DNA of 64,000 bases. It comes from Microcoleus sp. FACHB-831 (GTDB taxonomy: Bacteria; Cyanobacteriota; Cyanobacteriia; Cyanobacteriales; FACHB-T130). The stretch spans positions 62,001 through 126,000 of the forward strand of contig NZ_JACJON010000058.1 in NCBI RefSeq assembly GCF_014695585.1. Direction: 5' to 3'. Positions 1-7,794 of this stretch are shown here, in pieces. Each line of letters starts with the position of its first letter. The stretch's first letter is position 1. A program made the position numbers and the translations under genes. A model generated the notes under the pieces. That model saw nothing but the letters and a program-made list of their open reading frames with translations. It searched no databases and had not been told where the DNA came from.

Positions 1-1
1 C

Positions 2-364
2 GCTCAGCTCGATCAACTTGAACGCATCGGTTTAGATGTAGAACCTTTTGGCGAACAACTTTGGGCGGTACGCACCGCACCCGCACCCTTGCGATCGCGC
101 TCAGATTGTGCAGATGCTCTCTTGGAACTCAGTCTGGGAGGGGATTTGGAAGCTGCACAAGTGAGCCTAGCTTGCCGTAGTGCTATCCGCAACGGTACAA
201 CTCTCAGCTTGCTTGAGATGCAAACCCTGTTAGAACAATGGCAGCAAACACGCCATCCTCGCACCTGTCCCCACGGGCGACCAATTTATTTATCACTAGA
301 TGAATCAGCCCTCGCCCGTTTCTTCCGCCGTCATTGGGTAATTGGCAAAAGTCACGGTATTTAA
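2..364 (+). CDS. mutL: DNA mismatch repair protein MutL, C-terminal end (partial)
   Basis: Only the last ~120 residues are present; the reading frame is open from the left edge, so the gene begins outside the window. MutL couples MutS mismatch recognition to strand processing, and this part is the C-terminal dimerisation domain. The segment ACRSAIRNG followed by a stretch ending in CPHGRPI is the signature of the MutL C-terminal domain; CPHGRP is the conserved zinc/endonuclease-region motif in MutL homologues lacking MutH. The protein ends in a short basic tail. The stop lies 5 bp from the end of the convergent antiporter gene, so the two transcripts must overlap or share a terminator that I cannot see. 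Confidence 0.93.
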   Translation, partial: AQLDQLERIGLDVEPFGEQLWAVRTAPAPLRSRSDCADALLELSLGGDLEAAQVSLACRSAIRNGTTLSLLEMQTLLEQWQQTRHPRTCPHGRPIYLSLDESALARFFRRHWVIGKSHGI

Positions 365-369
365 AAGCT

Positions 370-1677
370 TTAACTGTTAGCTTCTACCTCCTCATTATTC
401 TCTACTTTCTTGATTTTCCGCTCATACCAGTTCATCAAAGGAGTTGCGCTAATCCCATGTAGAAGTACAGAAATCACGATAACAATGTAAGTAATCCAGG
501 CTATTTGTTCGCCCAAAGTGTCTTTTAATCCTTCGCCAAAGGCATAGGAAAGATAATACAAAGAGCCGACACCGCGAATGCCAAACCACCCAAATAACGA
601 GCTGGTTGCAGGGCCAAAGTTTCGTCCGAGCAAGCTAATCCAAATTCCCAAAGGTCGAATTGCAAATAATAACAATACTGCTACTAAGATTCCTTGACCC
701 GCGTAGTCGCGCATCGGTGCATATCTTAGTATTGTCCCCAATATCAAAATTGTTGCTACCTCCAGCAGTTTTTCAATTTGCTCGGTAAATTCAAATCGAG
801 ATTTTTGCTTTTCTGAATCTTCGTAAGTGCGCTGAACCACCACTCCAGCAACAAAAACCGCGAGAAAGCCATAACCGTTAACAACTTCTGTGAAGGAATA
901 GGTCAGCAAAATTGTACTCAGCGCCACGAAATCTTCCATCAAGTTATCGACAGGGCGGAATTTTTGCAGTCGCTTGTCAATCCAGCCAACGCTTTTTGCT
1001 ACAACAATTCCCATCACGATGGCGGCGGCGATCGCCCAAAGTAAATCAACAACTACCCACTCTTTAAACCAGTTTTCCCAGTTGTTATCTTTTAAGGAGT
1101 GAATGCCGAAATAAACAAAGGGAAAAGCTAAGGCATCATTCAACCCGCCTTCAGAAGTCAAACCAAAGCGCAACTCATCGCGATCGTCCATATTTTCCAT
1201 CTGGACTTCTGAGGCTAATACTGGATCGGTGGGGGCGAGAATTCCTCCCAATAAAATAGCAGGACCCCAGTCCATTTTTAAAATAAAATGTCCAACGGCA
1301 GCGATCGCAAAAATTGAAATCGGCATCAGCAACCCAATCAGCCGCGCCGTGATATTCCAAGACCACAAATTCAGCGGACGATTCATCTTCAGCCCGCAGC
1401 TAAATACTGAGACAATCACCACAAATTCCGCCAGTCGTTCCAGAAACTCGGCATCTGGTCGGATCTGAACCAACTTAGTCCCGTATGGCCCCAACAAAAT
1501 ACCTACAATCAGGTAAATGATGGCATAGGAGAGAGGTAAACGGGCAATCCAGCCCGAACCCAACGTCACCATAAGCAGGAGTAGACCAATAACCAGCAGG
1601 TCAAGAATATATATATCTACAGGAGGGAAGAGCGCTTGCAGCATACAGTTAGCGATCGCACGATTGGCAACAAACAT
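370..1677 (-). CDS. Na+/H+ or K+/H+ antiporter, CPA1/NhaP type
   Basis: A 435-residue polytopic membrane protein with about a dozen hydrophobic segments from residue ~22 to ~420, the usual size of bacterial NhaP-type exchangers. Two transport-site motifs are visible: LAPTDPVLASEV (Asp151 in the unwound helix) and GGLNDALAFP (Asn180-Asp181), the ND pair typical of electroneutral CPA1 exchangers. It should sit in the plasma membrane and exchange Na+ (possibly K+ or Ca2+) for H+. The C-terminus is short and basic with no cytosolic regulatory domain. The start is ATG; a second ATG at residue 12 would also fit, since the first eleven residues precede the hydrophobic N-terminus. It is convergent with mutL and divergent from the P450 pseudogene. 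Confidence 0.9.
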   Translation of the reverse strand: MFVANRAIANCMLQALFPPVDIYILDLLVIGLLLLMVTLGSGWIARLPLSYAIIYLIVGILLGPYGTKLVQIRPDAEFLERLAEFVVIVSVFSCGLKMNRPLNLWSWNITARLIGLLMPISIFAIAAVGHFILKMDWGPAILLGGILAPTDPVLASEVQMENMDDRDELRFGLTSEGGLNDALAFPFVYFGIHSLKDNNWENWFKEWVVVDLLWAIAAAIVMGIVVAKSVGWIDKRLQKFRPVDNLMEDFVALSTILLTYSFTEVVNGYGFLAVFVAGVVVQRTYEDSEKQKSRFEFTEQIEKLLEVATILILGTILRYAPMRDYAGQGILVAVLLLFAIRPLGIWISLLGRNFGPATSSLFGWFGIRGVGSLYYLSYAFGEGLKDTLGEQIAWITYIVIVISVLLHGISATPLMNWYERKIKKVENNEEVEANS

Positions 1678-1807
1678 CTGAGCTTACTGCGAAGTCTCCC
1701 CGCTCTAAATCATCCTGTGTGATTATTTGTTATCCAGGTTGTGTATACCCTTGTACTTATGCCAACTTAGTTGGTGATGGACAATCAATATATTCTTACA
1801 AACTATT

Positions 1808-3185
1808 ATGATGCCTCCTAGTCCGACGACTCCCAAACTACTACAGATGCTCCAGTGGCTGGCAAGCCCGATGACGTTTATGGATGCTTGCGCCGCACGT
1901 TACGGAGATATTTTCACATTGCCATTAGGCGCGAAGCTTGTCCCAGTGGTGTTCACAAGCAATCCCCAAGCGCTTCAAGAGATTTTGACAGATTCAAAGC
2001 ATTTTGAAGCCCCAGGTGATACTAACCAGCTTTTCCAGCCTTTTCTAGGAGAGCGTTCCGTGATTACGGTGAGTGGCACGCGCCACCAGCGTCAGCGCCA
2101 GCTGTTAATGCCTCCCTTTCATGGGGAACGGATGCGAACCTATGGACAGGTGATGGGCGATGTCACAAAGCAAGTAGTTAGCCAGTGGAAAATTGGTCAA
2201 CCGTTCTGCGTCCGTTCATCCACGCAAGCGATCGCTATGCGGGTGATTTTGAAGGCAGTGTTTGGTATAAATGAAGGATCGCGCTGTCATCAGATAGAGC
2301 AACTCCTCAGCGCCATGCTAGATGACATGAGTTCTCCCCTGAGTGTCGCTTTTCTTTATTTTCCGGCTCTGCAAAAGGATTTAGGTGCCTGGAGTCCGTG
2401 GGGAAAGTTTGTGCGCCGCAGACAGTAAGTTGACAAACTCATCTACGATCAGATTCAGGAACACCGAGCGCACCCTGACCCATCTCGCACAGATATTCTC
2501 ACCTTGCTAATGTCTGCTCGTGGCGAAGCGGGGGAGGCGATGACGGATGTGGAGTTACGCGATGAATTGATGACCTTGTTAGTGGCAGGTCACGAAACTA
2601 CGGCAACTGCCTTGGCTTGGGCGTTGTACTGGATTCACAAGCTGCCATCGGTGCGCCAGAAGCTACTACAGGAACTCAATAGCCTTGGTGATGACCCAGA
2701 CCCCAACGCTATTTTTAAACTGCCCTATCTCAACGCTGTCTGCTGTGATCTGCGAATTTACCCGGTTGGGATGCTGCTCTTACCACGGGTGGTGAAAGCA
2801 GCGCGAACTCTTATGGGTTACGAACTCGATCCGGGTACGGTGATAATCGGTTCCATTTATCTGACGCACCGCCGCGAGGATTTATACCCGGAACCAGAGC
2901 AGTTTAAGCCAGAACGCTTTCTGGAACGTCAATTTTCACCTTTATGAATACCTGCCCTTTGGCGGAGGCAGTCGGCGCTGTACTGGTTCAGGTTTTGCCC
3001 AGTTTGAAATGAAAGTGGTACTCGCCGAGATGCTTTCACGCTTTGATCTGGCACTGGCAGATAATCGTGAGGTAAAACCTGTACGCCGTGGTTTAGTTTC
3101 AGCTCCCAATGGCAGTGTGCGGATGATGGTCACGGGCGAAGGTCGCCATTCTCCAACGCCCCAATTAACTTCTAGTAGCGTCTAA
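1808..3185 (+). pseudogene. Cytochrome P450 (CYP110-like), broken by nonsense, deletion and frameshift
   Basis: The first 206 codons encode a CYP110-like N-terminal half. An in-frame TAA at 2426-2428 interrupts it, and the same frame then resumes as VDKLIYDQIQEHR. A CAA-to-TAA change explains the stop. The oxygen-binding I-helix motif AGHETTATAL is intact at ~2587. At ~2740 the invariant ExxR motif has been damaged: the sequence reads NAVCCDLRIYP where relatives have a Glu-Thr before Leu-Arg, consistent with a 3-base deletion. At ~2941-2943 one extra T shifts the frame. The heme-binding loop FGGGSRRCTGSGFAQ and the C-terminus follow in the +1 frame to a TAA at 3183-3185. With a stop, a lost ExxR and a frameshift, a functional enzyme is very unlikely. 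Confidence 0.9.
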
Positions 3186-3277
3186 GCTTGTGAAAGCAAT
3201 TTGTATTTGAGCAAAAAAGAGCGATCGCTATCCGTAAATGCACTCACGATACTTGTAGTTATAGTCGTCGGGTGTGC

Positions 3278-3733
3278 AATGCAGTTTTCTCGGAAACGTT
3301 GCGGATTTATCCCGTAGCGATGCTGGCTTTGGCTCAAAGTGTAAGATTGCCCCTTAGCTTAATTAGCTATTAGTTTAATGTGGATACATGGCTTTCTCCC
3401 TGTATTTATCTTTTCCCCCATCGGGAAGATATATACGCATAACCGAAGCGTTTCAAACTAGAGGGTTTTCTAAAAAGACAATTTTCTCCTAATAAATATT
3501 TGCCTTTGGGTCGCAGCAACCACTGCTGTATTAACATGGCATTTGCCATCTTGGAAATAAAACTGATTCTCGTTACAATTGGGTCGCTTTATCAATTGGC
3601 TCTTAGCGATAGTCCAGTAAAGCCTCTACCCTGTGGTGTCGCCTTAGCGCCCCTAGCCAGTATGCGAATGTTTGTGACTTCCAAACGTTATGACAAATCC
3701 CCAACTTTTCATAGTAGCGCTACTTCTGCATAA
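3278..3733 (+). pseudogene. Remnant of a second CYP110-like cytochrome P450 (C-terminal third)
   Basis: Read in one frame from 3278, the DNA gives NAVFSETLRIYPVAM (ExxR region, intact), then YLFPHREDIYA, GFLKRQFSPNKYLP and MAFAILEIKLIL, ending at a TAA at 3731-3733. These are successive landmarks of a CYP110 C-terminal half. The frame holds two stops (TAG at 3371-3373, TAA at 3440-3442). The heme loop has decayed to LGRSNHCCIN: the thiolate Cys survives, but the flanking Gly and Arg residues are lost. It is collinear with the end of the upstream P450 pseudogene and starts ~90 bp after it, so this was a tandem pair. It is more eroded than its neighbour. An ATG-less open segment from ~3500 could be mis-called as a 77-residue protein. 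Confidence 0.85.
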
Positions 3734-3958
3734 ACTACAGCGCGATCGCATCCTCTTTTCAACCCTCTTTTGTAGAGACGGCGATTTACCTCAAGTCTTC
3801 TACTGACTTTTCCCTAGCCAGACTTGAAATTGCGCCTTGCTCCCGATCTAAGTTTTAGCTAAACTTTTACCGTAACTTTGCAAATTCTTTGTATCTTCTT
3901 CATTTTTCCCCCTAGTCAAGCACAGTATGTTTAATGTAGGAGTAACAGGTCAAGGGTG

Positions 3959-4330
3959 ATGTGGATAATTAATACAGTTTTAATTTTTGCAGGGATAGCT
4001 TTTATAAGTTTGTTCTGGGGAAAATTTGCTGAAGAAGTAATTAGGGCTATGAGCTTTTTCTTCTCAGGATTCCAATCAATATTAATTGTAATTTTCCAAT
4101 TGTTACGTCATGCCCTTGTTGGAGCAATCATTGGAGCAGTAGGCGGTATAATTTTTTCTGCAATATTTCATATTTCTGGCGCTCCAATGAATGTGGTATG
4201 GCAAGTTGCTGTTGCAGTAGGATTAGGCTCTTTTTCAGTGTGGATGCTCAAAGCTTTGGTAGAAGAGTGGAGTAACTTGTATTGGAGTATTCGTAATGCC
4301 AGACGCAACACCTATCGCCCGCGGCGATAG
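3959..4330 (+). CDS. Small integral membrane protein, unknown function
   Basis: A 123-residue protein with an N-terminal hydrophobic segment (residues ~3-22), a second at ~30-50, a Gly/Ala-rich segment GAIIGAVGGIIFSAIF at ~62-80 and a fourth at ~85-102. A basic tail ends in RRNTYRPRR. I do not recognise a family. The glycine-zipper-like third segment suggests helix packing in a membrane. GTG at 3956 and ATG at 3959 are adjacent; I chose the ATG. Its base composition is more AT-rich than the neighbouring genes. It stands alone between the P450 remnants and the glycosyltransferase gene on the same strand, with an 86-bp gap before the latter. Confidence 0.65.
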   Translation: MWIINTVLIFAGIAFISLFWGKFAEEVIRAMSFFFSGFQSILIVIFQLLRHALVGAIIGAVGGIIFSAIFHISGAPMNVVWQVAVAVGLGSFSVWMLKALVEEWSNLYWSIRNARRNTYRPRR

Positions 4331-4416
4331 AAGTTGCTTGCACTCATAGCTTCTGGCGTTTCTAAAGATAAGCAATTTAAGCTAAGATTGGAAATCGCCA
4401 ACTTCCTGTTTGTATT

Positions 4417-5451
4417 ATGAGAATTGCCCAAATTGCTCCACTGTGGGAACGAGTACCACCCTTTCGCTATGGAGGAATTGAGCTAATTGTCAGTTTATTG
4501 ACAGATGAATTAGTTCAACGCGGTCATGAAGTCACATTATTTGCCTCTGGAGATTCCCTCACGACTGCTCAGCTTAAATCAGTGCATGAGCAGGCACTGC
4601 GGTTAGATCCCAAAATTAAGGAGCATGGACTTTATGAGCAAATGATACTTTCTCAAGTCTATCAACAGGCGCATCACTTTGATATTATTCATTCCCACGT
4701 CGGTTGTGCAGCCCTACCTTATACTGCTTTTGTAACAACACCAACCGTACACACTACCCACGGCATCTTTACGCCGGATAACGAGAAAATATTCCGGCAA
4801 TTTAGATGGCAGCCTTATATCAGCATCAGCGAAGCGCAGCGAGAACCCAAACTAGGTTTAAATTACATCCACACGGTCTACAACGGCATTGACCCAGATG
4901 TCTATTCCTTCCAAGAAAAGCCTTCTCAACCAACTTATCTAGCCTTTGTTGGTCGCCTCTCACCGGAAAAAGGGCCAGAAGGAGCGATTAAAATTGCCCG
5001 TGCCATCGGCTTACCTCTGAAAATGGCTGGCAAAATTGATGTAGTCGATAGGGAATATTATAAGGAAATTCTAGAACCGCTGATTGACGGCGAACAAATC
5101 CAGTATTTAGGGGAAGTGTCCCACGAGGAAAAGGTGCACCTACTGGGAGGCGCTACAGTGACGCTATTCCCGATTACTTGGCGCGAACCATTTGGCTTAG
5201 TGATGATTGAATCGATGGCAACTGGTACGCCGGTGATTGGTATCGCAATGGGTTCGGTGCCAGAAGTCATCGCGCATGGTAAGACTGGGTTTGTCTGCCA
5301 CTCCATAGAAGACATGATTTCAGCAATTCCAGAGGCAATGAAGTTAAATCGGCAGACTTGTCGAGACTACGTTTTAAGCCGTTTTAGCGTTCAAAAAATG
5401 GTTGACGAGTACGAAAAAACTTACCAGATGGCACTGCTGGGGAATGGCTGA
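4417..5451 (+). CDS. Glycosyltransferase, family 4 (GT-B)
   Basis: A 344-residue GT4-type transferase that moves a sugar from a nucleotide-sugar donor to an unidentified acceptor in the cytoplasm. The N-terminal Rossmann half carries WERVPPFRYGGIE (a glycine-rich acceptor-side loop) and RGHEVTLFASG. The C-terminal half has FVGRLSPEKGPE, then EPFGLVMIESMATGTPVI, the EX7E donor-binding motif of GT4 enzymes, and ends with VPEVIAHGKTGFV. The length is normal for the family. The stop codon TGA overlaps the decayed start of a downstream paralogue, so this was once a tandem pair. Nearby carbohydrate genes (invertase, glucosidase-like) make a saccharide role plausible, but the substrate cannot be read from sequence. 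Confidence 0.88.
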   Translation: MRIAQIAPLWERVPPFRYGGIELIVSLLTDELVQRGHEVTLFASGDSLTTAQLKSVHEQALRLDPKIKEHGLYEQMILSQVYQQAHHFDIIHSHVGCAALPYTAFVTTPTVHTTHGIFTPDNEKIFRQFRWQPYISISEAQREPKLGLNYIHTVYNGIDPDVYSFQEKPSQPTYLAFVGRLSPEKGPEGAIKIARAIGLPLKMAGKIDVVDREYYKEILEPLIDGEQIQYLGEVSHEEKVHLLGGATVTLFPITWREPFGLVMIESMATGTPVIGIAMGSVPEVIAHGKTGFVCHSIEDMISAIPEAMKLNRQTCRDYVLSRFSVQKMVDEYEKTYQMALLGNG

Positions 5452-5681
5452 TAAAATTACGGATTGCACAAGTTTCCTCGGTGTGGGAACGAGTTACATC
5501 GCAGGATTAGGGTGGTATTGAGTTAATAGTTAGCTATCTGGCAGATGAGTTGGTGCGTCGAGGTCATGATGTCACCTTATTTGCCTGTAGGGATTCTCAA
5601 ACTTTGGCTCAGTTAGAGCCAGTTTACCCGGTAGTGCGCTTAGCTCCATACAAAGCTGCTTATCAACAAGTCCTCGCTTGA
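5451..5681 (+). pseudogene. Truncated duplicate of the GT4 glycosyltransferase (N-terminal stump)
   Basis: In one frame directly overlapping the previous stop, the DNA encodes KLRIAQVSSVWERV, then a TAG (5511-5513), then GGIELIVSYLADELVRRGHD, then VTLFACRDSQTLAQLEPVY, ending at TGA 5679-5681. This aligns with residues 1 to ~75 of the upstream transferase. The expected start would be ATA (5451-5453), one base from ATG and overlapping the preceding TGA as in a translationally coupled pair. The rest of the gene is missing and an interspersed repeat begins ~12 bp later, so the truncation point coincides with the repeat. Confidence 0.82.
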
Positions 5682-5692
5682 AGTGATAACTT

Positions 5693-5840
5693 CTCGTTCC
5701 CATGCTGGGCCTGGGAATGCTACAATACGTGGCTCTGCCTCCGGGTATACTGCTAACTCATCAGCAATTTCTTTACACTCTCCCTGACACTTCAAGCAGT
5801 CTTTTTCTTAAAAATATTTAAGATGAGGCAGAGCCTCTAA
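5693..5840. repeat. Interspersed palindromic repeat, copy 1
   Basis: The block begins with a hairpin built on GTTCCCA...TGGGAAT (5696-5718). It continues with CTCTGCCTCC and ends with the perfect inverted repeat GAGGCAGAGCCTC at 5825-5837. The same modules (GTTCCCAG/CTGGGAAC and GAGG-CAGA-CCTC hairpins) recur at 30127-30245 and in part at 38680-38920. It lies between a truncated glycosyltransferase stump and the convergent invertase gene. I read it as a non-coding repeat family. Confidence 0.7.
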
Positions 5841-5863
5841 ATGTGTCTTTCCAACGGGAAACC

Positions 5864-7363
5864 CTACAATTTTGATGATAACGCCTTGCTCTTAGGCTCT
5901 ATATAGTCATCAAAGCCAATTAACTTTAAATGCTTTGAACCATCCTTACCAATCAGTTCTTTTGCTAATAAGTAACCAGCACAAGTCCAAGTTTGATTTC
6001 TTCTAGCTTCTCTGCCAATTAAATGTCCGGTATGCCCATCATAGTATTCTGGCCATTCATCTTTTTGCAAACGTTTTCCAGCAAGTTCAATGGCTGAACT
6101 TGCAAAGTTTAAATATTCCTGTTCGCCAACTTTTTGAGCTGCTGCTGCCCACATCCACATCAGAACAGGCCAGCTGCCACCATTATGATAAGACCAAGGA
6201 CTATTTTTTGGATCGCAGCCCGTGACAATTTTCCACTCTTGACCGTCTATAGCTGCATAACAGATTTTAAAGGGCATCTGTCCAAGAAGCTCTTTTTTGC
6301 GTTCTTTGATCAGCTTCATAATTTTTTCTGACATATCCTTGGTGGCTAGAGAAGATACAATTGCCATCAAGTTGCCTAGAGAAAAGAAACGGAAATCCAT
6401 TTGCGAAGGGCCGATATTACCAATTAGATAACCGCCATCTTCTGGTATCCAATCATCTAAATTAGCATAGGGAATGGAGTTAGCATATATATTGTACTTA
6501 TTGATAGCTGTTTCTCCATATTCCTCGACATTGTACTGATAGGTTTTATTCAATTCTTCCATATCCATCCAATATTCATCCCGCATATGGTTAGCGAGAT
6601 CGATTAATCGTTTCTTGATTTCTGGAATAAGTTCTTTATTGCTGTGATTTTTCCGATCTAGTAGCTCATCAGCAGCACGCAAGGCAGCATAAAATAGCAC
6701 TTGGATTTCTAAAGGATAACCATAGATACCCATCCGACGGTCAATCATACAAGCGCCATCGGGTACTAAGATAGTTGGCTCTCGATCGAAGCGATCGCTA
6801 AAGCAGAGTTCCAGAATTAACCTGATGCCTTCTTGGAAGTCAATTCGGTGGACTAAAGCAGTCTTTCCGGTTGCTTTCCAATACGCCCGCAACAGGATAA
6901 TCCACCAGAGGCTAGAATCAACAGGCGTGACTCTAGCGATCGCGTGTTGACCAAAATCAGGTTCCAGCTTTTCTTTCCCCTGCTTTTTAATAATTTTGAA
7001 GCTTGCAGGCATCAAAACTCGCCCGGTGTTTAAAAAAGTGCTTGACCTTTCTTGCTGATGCAATTCTAATGTTACTTCAAGAAAGTTTTTAACAATTTCT
7101 TTGCCCTTGATTAACTGTAATTTTCCATTAATAGTAATTTCAAAGTCACCTTTTATAAGAAACAGAAGTGCTACAGGAATAAAATCCCGAATAAAAACTT
7201 GATCATAATTGAGCATATCCTTACTAACTTTGGTACGCTCATTTTCTTTCCGATTTTTTTTAGCAGTATAGGCTGCTGGCGTGCCTACCAAACTTCCTTT
7301 ATAGGAAATTAGCGACTCAACAAGTATCCTCATTGCTTCTATTTCCAGTGCATTTTCTTCCAT
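5864..7363 (-). CDS. Neutral/alkaline invertase (glycoside hydrolase family 100)
   Basis: About 499 residues from the ATG at 7363; a TTG three codons upstream is possible but weaker. The enzyme hydrolyses sucrose to glucose and fructose in the cytoplasm at near-neutral pH. Recognisable blocks are LNYDQVFIRDFIPVAL near residue 50, RVTPVDSSLWW near 145-155, GCDPKNSPWSYHNGGSWPVL near 405 and HLIGREARRNQTW near 460. The Asp of VDSSLWW and the Glu of GREARRN correspond, as I recall, to the catalytic pair of cyanobacterial InvA. The fold is an (alpha/alpha)6 barrel and the length matches the family. It is transcribed away from the glucosidase-like gene at 7795, with ~430 bp between the two starts. 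It could be part of sucrose turnover during osmotic or dark metabolism. Confidence 0.92.
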   Translation of the reverse strand: MEENALEIEAMRILVESLISYKGSLVGTPAAYTAKKNRKENERTKVSKDMLNYDQVFIRDFIPVALLFLIKGDFEITINGKLQLIKGKEIVKNFLEVTLELHQQERSSTFLNTGRVLMPASFKIIKKQGKEKLEPDFGQHAIARVTPVDSSLWWIILLRAYWKATGKTALVHRIDFQEGIRLILELCFSDRFDREPTILVPDGACMIDRRMGIYGYPLEIQVLFYAALRAADELLDRKNHSNKELIPEIKKRLIDLANHMRDEYWMDMEELNKTYQYNVEEYGETAINKYNIYANSIPYANLDDWIPEDGGYLIGNIGPSQMDFRFFSLGNLMAIVSSLATKDMSEKIMKLIKERKKELLGQMPFKICYAAIDGQEWKIVTGCDPKNSPWSYHNGGSWPVLMWMWAAAAQKVGEQEYLNFASSAIELAGKRLQKDEWPEYYDGHTGHLIGREARRNQTWTCAGYLLAKELIGKDGSKHLKLIGFDDYIEPKSKALSSKL

Positions 7364-7794
7364 AGGACGCAAACCTCTGCAATTTTCATATCAACTATAG
7401 CAAGATGCAGCTTTCTCTTCGCCGCTCGTAATGAGGAGAATTGGACAACAACTTTAAAATAGAGCTTAGGATAGAAAGTGGGTGTATAATTAAAAGTTTT
7501 TATAATGCTCCCAGGCAACAAACGGCACGAGTGACTTGGGAAGCCAGGGGAAACAAGCGATCGCTTCCTCTGGCGACATGACAAAACGGAAAATTTTGTT
7601 GCGTGGGAATAGTTAGGCAAATAGTTGATTAAGTTGATTAAATTTGTAGAAGTGTGAAAAAGGCGCATATCTTGCAACCTTGACATCTAGTAGGATGTCA
7701 GGGAGTTTTGTGGGTCAAACTTCTACCATGATGATAGTGCGACCCAAATAAAGCCCTCACAAACAAGCTGTATTCTTGAGCAGAAACCTGATTC
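7364..7794. other. Divergent intergenic region with a small inverted repeat
   Basis: No convincing gene was found in this 431-bp stretch between two divergently transcribed carbohydrate genes. Open frames here lack family resemblance. A 7-bp perfect inverted repeat, TGACATC (7681-7687) and GATGTCA (7694-7700) with a 6-bp spacer, lies ~95 bp upstream of the 7795 start. It could be an operator or a short hairpin. I see no credible -10 element placed correctly relative to the overlapping TTGACA. Confidence 0.4.

Noticed and set aside
3500-3733. 77-residue protein
   Set aside because: It is the C-terminal remnant of a P450 (MAFAILEIKLIL and following), not a gene of its own.
7364-7686. Reverse-strand 115-residue open frame upstream of the invertase
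   Set aside because: Composition is not protein-like and it overlaps the invertase 5' end; probably chance.
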